Source: Bacteroidales bacterium UBA2939
GTDB lineage: Bacteria; Bacteroidota; Bacteroidia; Bacteroidales; P3
Direction of reading: 5' to 3'
DNA: 9,385 nucleotides
Assembly (NCBI GenBank): GCA_002349055.1
Contig: DECD01000049.1
Coordinates: 308-9,692 of the forward strand
In this document: positions 4,361 through 9,385 of the stretch, one piece after another
How positions within the stretch are numbered: the stretch's first letter is position 1
Layout of the letters: the number at the start of each line of letters is the position of its first letter
Translations under genes and position numbers: made by a program
The notes under the pieces: model-generated
Told to the model about the DNA's origin: nothing
Seen by the model: the letters and a program-made list of their open reading frames with translations, nothing else
The model's database searches: none

Positions 4361-6408
4361 AAACCAAGAGTCTCCCCATCATCGGCGCCCTCTTCCTCGT
4401 CTTCGCAATGGCCGTCCAGTCCTTTGTCTCCTATCACCGCGAGACCGAGAACATGCAGAGCTACATCGAGAGCCGCATGGAACTCGCCGAGAAAAAATTC
4501 CTCTTCGAGGTCTACGACATGTACGAGGCTACCGACGAGATCATCCATTTCTTCCCGCAGTACAACCCCCGCAACCTCGCACCCCTCCTCTCCGCCGTCC
4601 TCGGCCGCTTCCCCAACCTCTACTCCTGCTATGTGGCTTTCACCCCCCAAAGCTCACCCCTCCCCGGCCGCCAATTCGCCCCCGGGGCCCTGCGCCGCGA
4701 GGGCGAGGACTCCATTGTCATCACCGACTATGCCGACCACGTTGACTACCTCTCTCGCGACTGGTACTCGGGCGCCCTGCAGGCAGACGATGAGGGCTAC
4801 TGGAGCCTTCCCTACAACGATGCCGACCACCAGTACCCCGTCTTCACCCACTCCCGCATCCTCCGCAACACCCACGGCCAAATCATCGCCGTCGTCGGTG
4901 CCGACTACACACTGGCGTGGACCCACCGCCTCCTCGACGAATTCAAACCCTACCCCGACGCCCTCTGCCAGCTCTACAGCACAGAGGGTGAGCTCGTCGT
5001 CCAGTGCGGCGAGGCAAAAGCGGGCACTTCCATGCTCACCGTCGAGCGCACCCTCTCCCCCACCTCCATGCGCCTCCTCATCTCCGTCCCACGCTCCCAT
5101 CTCCTCCACGCCGTCTGGCGCGTCTCCCTCCTCACGCTCCTCGTCCTTCTCCTCGGCATCGTCATCGCCCTCCTCCTCATCCGCCGCATCTGGCGCGACC
5201 AGCGCAACTACCTCCGCATCGAAACCAACCACCAGCTCATCGAGCGCGAGCTCCACATCGCCAGCTCCATCCAGCAGGGCATCCTCCGCCACGACCCCCC
5301 CGACGACCACCGCCTCCAGCTCTCCGCCACCCTCATTCCTATGCACGAAGTCGGCGGCGACCTCTACGACTACCAGCTCCACGGCGACGACCTCTACTTC
5401 ATCGTCGGCGACGTCAGTGGCAAAGGTGTTCCGGCAGCCATCTTCATGTCAGCCGCCGTCATCCTTTTCCGCTCCGCCGTCCGCCGCCTCGCCTCACCAA
5501 AGGAGATAGTCTCCGAGATGAACGCCCTCCTCTCCGCCAACAACCCCTCCCTCACCTTTGTCACCGCCTTCGTCGGCAGGCTCCACATCCCCTCCGGCCA
5601 GCTCCTCTACTGCAACGCCGCCCACAATCCGCCACTCCTGATAAATGAGAAAGAAGAAATGAGAAATGGCGAATACCTGCCCGTGAAGCCCAATCTCCCC
5701 CTCGGTTACAACCCCTCCTTCCCCTATGTCGAACAGGGACTCTTCCTCGAGCACGACCAACTCCTCCTGCTCTACACCGACGGCGTCACCGAGGCCCGCA
5801 ACCCCGCCCGCCAGCTCTTTGGCACACAACGCCTCCTCCAGGCCGGCACCGACGCCCTCGCCGCCATGCAGGCCTTCACGGCCGGTGCTCCCCAGGCCGA
5901 CGACATCACCCTCCTCACCCTCCGCCGCAACGAACCCTCGCAGCCCTTCGCCCTCAGCATCGCCAGCCGACTCGAACAGTGGCCCCTCCTCCGCGACGCC
6001 CTCCGCCGCTACTGCCTCTGCCTGGGCGTCGAACCACCACAGCTCAAAAAAATCGAACTCGCCCTCGAGGAAGCCGTCGTCAACATCATCTCCTACGCCT
6101 ACCCCCCCGGCCAACCCGGCCCCATCCAGATGACCCTCCACCACTCCACTCAAAACTCAAAACTCTCAATCACCCTCTCCGACTCCGGCACCCCCTTCAA
6201 CCCCCTGGAGGTCGAGGGACTGGACAAACTGGGGACTGGCGACCGCCGCATCGGCGGACTCGGACTCCTCCTTCTCCGCCAAATAACTCAAAACGAAAAC
6301 CAAAACTCAAAACTCAAAAACTCCCTCTCCTACTCCCGCACCCCTGAGGGCCAGAACCAACTCACCATGGAAATAACAATAAACCAAGGCACCGGCAACA
6401 TCGGCTAG
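4357..6408 (+). CDS. membrane sensor PP2C (SpoIIE/RsbU-type) phosphatase fused to an RsbW-like ATPase domain
   Basis: The protein has 683 residues. TM1 (about 7-24) and TM2 (about 252-275) enclose an extracytoplasmic sensor of about 220 residues resembling a dCache domain (DWYSGAL, a YPVFTHS stretch and VVGADYTLAW). A short linker helix leads to a SpoIIE/RsbU-type PP2C domain (about 290-523): metal-site motifs VGGDLYD (D335), GDVSGKG (D352), YTDGVTEA (D475) and ADDIT (D515, D516). Residues about 530-675 form a GHKL ATPase domain like RsbW: N-box LALEEAVVNI (N576), DSGTPF (D609, G611) and IGGLGL (632-637). By family knowledge it should dephosphorylate a STAS antagonist protein and may rephosphorylate or bind it, in response to an external ligand. 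No STAS or sigma gene is nearby. AT-rich in-frame stretches (5641-5671, 6147-6170, 6285-6320) interrupt its GC-rich coding. Confidence 0.9.
   Translation: MKTKSLPIIGALFLVFAMAVQSFVSYHRETENMQSYIESRMELAEKKFLFEVYDMYEATDEIIHFFPQYNPRNLAPLLSAVLGRFPNLYSCYVAFTPQSSPLPGRQFAPGALRREGEDSIVITDYADHVDYLSRDWYSGALQADDEGYWSLPYNDADHQYPVFTHSRILRNTHGQIIAVVGADYTLAWTHRLLDEFKPYPDALCQLYSTEGELVVQCGEAKAGTSMLTVERTLSPTSMRLLISVPRSHLLHAVWRVSLLTLLVLLLGIVIALLLIRRIWRDQRNYLRIETNHQLIERELHIASSIQQGILRHDPPDDHRLQLSATLIPMHEVGGDLYDYQLHGDDLYFIVGDVSGKGVPAAIFMSAAVILFRSAVRRLASPKEIVSEMNALLSANNPSLTFVTAFVGRLHIPSGQLLYCNAAHNPPLLINEKEEMRNGEYLPVKPNLPLGYNPSFPYVEQGLFLEHDQLLLLYTDGVTEARNPARQLFGTQRLLQAGTDALAAMQAFTAGAPQADDITLLTLRRNEPSQPFALSIASRLEQWPLLRDALRRYCLCLGVEPPQLKKIELALEEAVVNIISYAYPPGQPGPIQMTLHHSTQNSKLSITLSDSGTPFNPLEVEGLDKLGTGDRRIGGLGLLLLRQITQNENQNSKLKNSLSYSRTPEGQNQLTMEITINQGTGNIG
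6147..6320 (+). repeat. pair of A-rich short repeats inside the ATPase domain
   Basis: The 15-mer CAAAACTCAAAACTC occurs twice in the same reading frame, at 6151-6165 and 6301-6315, each within a run of ACTCAAA-like units (about 6147-6170 and 6285-6320). They encode TQNSKL and QNSKLK in an otherwise CTC/CGC-rich gene. The frame stays open through both. Confidence 0.75.
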
Positions 6409-6441
6409 GCTATCTTCTCTTACCTGTTATTCTCCAGCGGA

Positions 6442-6463
6442 ACTTCCTCAATCGGGAGGGAGT
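6442..6463 (+). terminator. weak hairpin, possible terminator of the phosphatase gene
   Basis: An 8-bp stem with one G-U pair (ACTTCCTC 6442-6449 with GAGGGAGT 6456-6463, loop 6 nt) lies 34 bp after the stop codon. Only a short T run (TTTTC) follows, 8 bases downstream, so termination would be inefficient. Confidence 0.3.
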
Positions 6464-6520
6464 GGGGCCGTTTTCTTCGAAAATATAAGAATCAAAAATT
6501 AGGAATTAAGATTTTTTTCG

Positions 6521-6528
6521 TACTTTTG
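6521..6528 (+). promoter_or_regulatory. -7 box for the M13 peptidase gene
   Basis: TACTTTTG followed by CA fits TAnnTTTG. The -33 region has no good TTTG. It lies 37 bp before the ATG at 6566, with an A/T-rich leader and no Shine-Dalgarno sequence, which is normal for this phylum. Confidence 0.6.
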
Positions 6529-6565
6529 CATTTTATTTTGAAACAAATTTTTAATAAAAACCTAA

Positions 6566-8626
6566 ATGAAAAAAACATTGTTAAGCATTGCCACCGTGGC
6601 TGTTATCGCCACCGGTTGTCAGCAAAAGAGCACCCTCACCTCGGGTATCGACCCTGACAATTTCGACACCACCGCCCGCCTCGAGGACGACTTCTACCAG
6701 TTCGCCTGCGGCGGCTGGATGGCCCGTAACCCCCTCGACGCCGAGCACTCGCGCTTCGGCGCCTTCGACGTCCTCCACGAGAACGCACAGAAAAACATCA
6801 ACGACATCATCGACTCGGTCTCGAAAGCCAAGAACGAGCAGGGCTCGCTGGCCGACAAAATCGCCACTCTCTACAACCTCGGTATGGACAGCGCCAAGCT
6901 CCAGGCCGACGGCGTGGCCCCTCTCACCCCCTTCCTCGAGGAGATTAACGGCGTGAAGAGCCGCGAGGATGTGTGGGCCGAGCTGCTGAAAATGCACCAC
7001 CGCGGCAACACCGTCCTCTTCGGCATCTTTGGCGAGGCCGACAAGGACGACGCCAAGCAGTGCATCGCCTGGGCTTACCAGAGCGGCCTCGGCCTCGGCG
7101 ACCGCGACCGCTACGTGACCGACGAGGGCCGCAACAAGGAGTTCCGTGCCGGCTATCTCGCCCTCATGGAACAGCTGTTCGCAATGAGCGGCTACGACAA
7201 ACTGAGCGGCAAAGCCGCCAACAAGCTGGCACAGACCGTGATGGCCTTCGAGACCCGCCTGGCCAAAGCCCAGAACACCCAGCTCCAGAACCGCGACCCG
7301 CAGGGCACCTTCAACCGCTTCACCCTCGACGAAGCCACCGCCCAGTACGCCAACATCGACTGGCGCGGCTATTTCACCGAGATGAACATCCTCAGCGGCA
7401 TGAAAAGCTTCAACATCGCCCAGCCCCAGTACATCGCCGAGGTCAACAAGGTGCTGAAAGACACCGACGTCGAGACCTTCAAAGCCTACTTCGCCTGGCA
7501 CGAAATCCTCGGTGCCGCCAGCTACCTGAGCGACGACTTCGTGAACGCCAAATTTGCCTTCTTCGGCACCCAGATGAGCGGCATCGAGCAGAACCGTCCC
7601 CGCTGGAAACGCGTCACCTCCACCGTCGACGGTGCCCTCGGCGAGGCCCTCGGCAAACTCTACGTCGACAAATTCTTCCCTGCCGAAGCCAAAACCCGCA
7701 TGGAAACCCTCGTGGGCAACCTCATCGAGGCCCTCGGCCAGCGCATCGACCGCGCCGAATGGATGACCGCCGCCACCAAGGCCAACGCCCACAAGAAACT
7801 GAGCACCATCTACGTCAAAATCGGCTACCCCAACAAATGGCGCGACTACAGCAAGCTCGACATCAAGAACGACAGCTACTACGCCAACGTCGTCCGCAGC
7901 AACGAGTTCGACATGGACTACATGTTCAGCAAAATCAACAAGCCCGTCGACAAGGACGAGTGGCTGATGACCCCCCAGACCGTCAACGCCTACTACAACC
8001 CGACGACCAACGAAATCTGCTTCCCCGCCGCCATCCTGCAGCCTCCCTTCTTCAACATGAATGCTGACGAAGCCGCCAACTACGGCGCCATCGGCGTCGT
8101 CATCGGCCACGAGCTGACCCACGGCTTCGACGACCAGGGCCGCCAGTACGACGAGCTCGGCAACCTCAACGACTGGTGGAGCGAAGAAGACGCCAAGAAC
8201 TTCGACAACAACAAGCAGACCCTCATCGACGCCTTCAGCGCCGTCAAGGTCCTCGACGATGCCGGCAACGGCGAACCCCTCTACGGCAACGGCCAGCTGA
8301 CCCTCGGCGAGAACATCGCCGACAACGGCGGCCTCCACGTCAGCTACCTCGCCATGCAGAACGCAATGGCCAAGAAGCAGGTCAACAAGGAGAAGATGGA
8401 CAACTTCACCCCCGAGCAGCGCTTCTTCCTGGCCTACGCCGCCGTCTGGGCCGGTAACATCAACAACGAGGGCATCCTCAACCTCACCCAGAACGACGTC
8501 CACTCCCTCGGCCGCAACCGCGTCAATGTCGCCCTGCCCCAGGTCACCGAGTTTATCGAAGCCTTCGGCATCAAGGAAGGCGACGGCATGTGGCTCGCCC
8601 CCGAGAAACGCGTAACGCTGTGGTAA
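6566..8626 (+). CDS. pepO: M13 family zinc metallopeptidase (PepO/neprilysin-like), lipoprotein
   Basis: The protein has 686 residues, full length for the M13 family. The signal peptide (MKKTLLSIATVAVIATGC) ends in a slightly unusual lipobox (IATGC, Cys18), so the enzyme is probably tethered to a membrane by lipid and acts on oligopeptides in the envelope. The N-terminal half (about 33-430) is the helical Peptidase_M13_N domain (start DFYQFACGGWM). The catalytic half has NAYYNP (from N474), the zinc motif HELTH (H515, E516, H519), then the third ligand in ENIAD (E582, with D586). All catalytic residues known for neprilysin-type enzymes are present. The C-terminus ends KRVTLW, near the usual aromatic end of the family. 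The gene has its own promoter (6521) and a strong terminator (8660), so it looks monocistronic. Substrate unknown. Confidence 0.95.
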   Translation: MKKTLLSIATVAVIATGCQQKSTLTSGIDPDNFDTTARLEDDFYQFACGGWMARNPLDAEHSRFGAFDVLHENAQKNINDIIDSVSKAKNEQGSLADKIATLYNLGMDSAKLQADGVAPLTPFLEEINGVKSREDVWAELLKMHHRGNTVLFGIFGEADKDDAKQCIAWAYQSGLGLGDRDRYVTDEGRNKEFRAGYLALMEQLFAMSGYDKLSGKAANKLAQTVMAFETRLAKAQNTQLQNRDPQGTFNRFTLDEATAQYANIDWRGYFTEMNILSGMKSFNIAQPQYIAEVNKVLKDTDVETFKAYFAWHEILGAASYLSDDFVNAKFAFFGTQMSGIEQNRPRWKRVTSTVDGALGEALGKLYVDKFFPAEAKTRMETLVGNLIEALGQRIDRAEWMTAATKANAHKKLSTIYVKIGYPNKWRDYSKLDIKNDSYYANVVRSNEFDMDYMFSKINKPVDKDEWLMTPQTVNAYYNPTTNEICFPAAILQPPFFNMNADEAANYGAIGVVIGHELTHGFDDQGRQYDELGNLNDWWSEEDAKNFDNNKQTLIDAFSAVKVLDDAGNGEPLYGNGQLTLGENIADNGGLHVSYLAMQNAMAKKQVNKEKMDNFTPEQRFFLAYAAVWAGNINNEGILNLTQNDVHSLGRNRVNVALPQVTEFIEAFGIKEGDGMWLAPEKRVTLW

Positions 8627-8629
8627 ACC

Positions 8630-8658
8630 TAGAACTTAAAATTTAGAACTTAGAACTT
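8630..8658 (+). repeat. three TAGAACTT units after the peptidase stop
   Basis: TAGAACTT occurs at 8630-8637, 8644-8651 and 8651-8658, spaced 14 and 7 bp apart, between the stop codon and the terminator stem. It resembles in style the A-rich short repeats inside the phosphatase gene but differs in sequence. Confidence 0.6.
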
Positions 8659-8659
8659 C

Positions 8660-8694
8660 AAAAAAAACGCTCCACACTCTGGAGCGTTTTTTTT
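8660..8694 (+). terminator. rho-independent terminator of the M13 peptidase gene
   Basis: Stem core CGCTCC (8668-8673) and GGAGCG (8681-8686), extended by eight A-T pairs (8660-8667 with 8687-8694), encloses the 7-nt loop ACACTCT and ends in eight T. Because of the A run on the other side it could also work on the minus strand. Confidence 0.9.
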
Positions 8695-8713
8695 CGTATC
8701 TACTACGCACAAT

Positions 8714-8773
8714 CACCCTACCAACACCCTACCAACACCCTACCAACTCCTACCATGGTAGGAGTTGGTAGGG
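8714..8773. repeat. 11-bp tandem repeat leading into a perfect 36-bp palindrome
   Basis: CACCCTACCAA occurs three times in tandem (8714-8724, 8725-8735, 8736-8746), followed by a partial copy. The last unit overlaps the left arm of a perfect palindrome without a spacer: CCCTACCAACTCCTACCA (8738-8755) and TGGTAGGAGTTGGTAGGG (8756-8773). Beyond it (8774-8798) lie loose inverted-orientation echoes (GATAGGTAG, TTAATAGGTTG). It lies in the roughly 300-bp gap between the peptidase terminator and the rfbB terminator. No T tract follows, so it is not a plain terminator. Confidence 0.85.
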
Positions 8774-8877
8774 AGATGATAGGTAGTTAATAGGTTGATT
8801 ATTCGGTGAATGTGGCAATTTGTCCTCTTTTGTCCTTTTCCCCCGTTTTTCAGGCCCAATTTCACCCTGGGAAAGAC

Positions 8878-8904
8878 AAAAAAAAGGGGCCATGCGGTCC
8901 CTTT
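8878..8904 (-). terminator. rho-independent terminator of rfbB
   Basis: Read on the minus strand, AAAGGGACC and GGCCCCTTT form a 9-bp stem with one G-U pair and a GCAT loop (plus-strand arms 8883-8891 and 8896-8904). It ends in a run of eight T (plus-strand A run 8878-8885). It lies 25 bp after the rfbB stop. Confidence 0.85.
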
Positions 8905-8929
8905 CAAATTTCATTTTTCAACTTTTAAT

Positions 8930-9385
8930 TTACCTGTTGGCGTACATGTCCTCGTAGTACTTCAGATAGTCGCCCGAAGTCACGTTGTCCATCCACTCCT
9001 GATTGTCGAGGTACCAGCGGACGGTCTTCTCGATGCCCTCCTCGAACTGGAGGCTGGGTTCCCAGCCCAGCTCGCGCTGGAGCTTCGAGCTGTCGATAGC
9101 GTAGCGCATATCGTGGCCGGCGCGGTCGGTGACATAGGTGATGAGGTCGAGGTCGGCACCCTCGGGGCGGCCGAGCAGACGGTCTACCGTATTGATAACC
9201 ACACGGATGATGTCGATATTCTTCCACTCGTTGAAGCCACCGATATTGTAGGTCTCAGCCACCTTCCCCTGGTGGAAGATGAGGTCGATGGCGCGTGCGT
9301 GGTCCTCCACATAGAGCCAGTCGCGGACGTTCTCGCCCTTGCCGTAGACGGGCAGGGGTTTGCGGTGACGGATATTGTTGATAAA
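8930..9385 (-). CDS. rfbB: dTDP-glucose 4,6-dehydratase, C-terminal part (cut by window edge)
   Basis: The frame is open from the right edge for 151 codons to the stop at 8930; the missing N-terminal part (roughly 200 residues with the Rossmann fold and YxxxK site) lies outside. Visible are FINNIRHRKPLPVYGKG, then GENVRDWLYVEDHARAI, YNIGG, TYVTDRAGHDMRYAID and LGWEPS with a GIEKTVRWYLDN tail, all characteristic of RmlB/RfbB in the extended short-chain dehydrogenase family. The enzyme converts dTDP-glucose to dTDP-4-keto-6-deoxyglucose, the second step toward dTDP-L-rhamnose and related sugars for surface polysaccharides. A terminator directly follows the stop, so it is the last gene of its transcription unit; rmlA/C/D homologues would be expected to the right. 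Confidence 0.93.
   Translation of the reverse strand, partial: FINNIRHRKPLPVYGKGENVRDWLYVEDHARAIDLIFHQGKVAETYNIGGFNEWKNIDIIRVVINTVDRLLGRPEGADLDLITYVTDRAGHDMRYAIDSSKLQRELGWEPSLQFEEGIEKTVRWYLDNQEWMDNVTSGDYLKYYEDMYANR

Noticed and set aside
4424..6347. Several long plus- and minus-strand ORFs overlapping the phosphatase gene
   Set aside because: They are rich in S/P/T, R/P/H or G/E/V only, which is typical of off-frame reading of GC-rich coding DNA. The phosphatase frame carries all domain motifs.
6581..8503. 640-codon minus-strand ORF antisense to the peptidase gene
   Set aside because: It is a by-product of C/G-ending codons in the M13 gene. Its protein is an unnatural run of V, E, G, A and D residues with no family features, while the plus frame has complete catalytic motifs.

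Overview
The window looks like the chromosome of a Bacteroidales-type bacterium (phylum Bacteroidota). Four kinds of evidence point there: several promoter-like TAnnTTTG boxes, one with a TTTG box exactly 19 bp upstream; almost no Shine-Dalgarno sequences and A/T-rich leaders; short lipoprotein signal peptides; and a PepO-like M13 lipoprotein peptidase near a dTDP-glucose 4,6-dehydratase gene. Genus cannot be read from the sequence. Composition is mosaic: the genes at 492-2943 and the lipoprotein at 3515-4156 are relatively AT-rich, while alaX, the phosphatase, the peptidase and rfbB have strongly C/G-ending codons.

Left part (1-2120): a possible C-terminal scrap of an upstream gene and a strong, probably bidirectional terminator (123-160). 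Then comes a degenerate tandem array (about 203-470, period about 41.5 bp) in which each unit can form a small hairpin. A two-gene minus-strand cassette follows: a small lipoprotein (1272-1730) and a single-pass membrane protein (492-1265), both of unknown function. Their probable promoter (1906-1913) lies back to back with a plus-strand promoter (1969-1976) that now drives only a 33-codon remnant, which looks like the 5' end of a chloramphenicol-acetyltransferase-like gene.

Middle part (2071-4360): a membrane-anchored protein of unknown function (2071-2943), an AlaX-type alanyl-tRNA editing protein (3030-3500) and a lipoprotein (3515-4156), all on the minus strand. The lipoprotein starts with a second, diverged copy of the first 19-20 codons of alaX, fused in frame, so it appears to have captured an alaX promoter and start codon. 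Overlapping divergent promoters with an operator-like dyad (4166-4217) separate it from a plus-strand operon made of a 37-codon membrane-peptide ORF coupled by ATGA to a large sensor phosphatase.

Right part (4357-9385): the phosphatase (4357-6408) is a membrane-bound Cache-like sensor fused to an RsbU/SpoIIE-type PP2C domain and an RsbW-like ATPase domain, a one-protein partner-switching module. Next are an M13 peptidase lipoprotein (6566-8626) with its own promoter and terminator, an intergenic region holding an 11-bp tandem repeat that runs into a perfect 36-bp palindrome, and the C-terminal part of rfbB (8930-9385, minus), cut by the window edge.

No CRISPR array, tRNA, rRNA, intact transposon or recognised defence system was seen. 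The items most worth a second look are the hairpin array, the alaX/lipoprotein fusion, the acetyltransferase remnant, the small coupled ORF with the overlapping promoters, and the repeat insertions inside the phosphatase.
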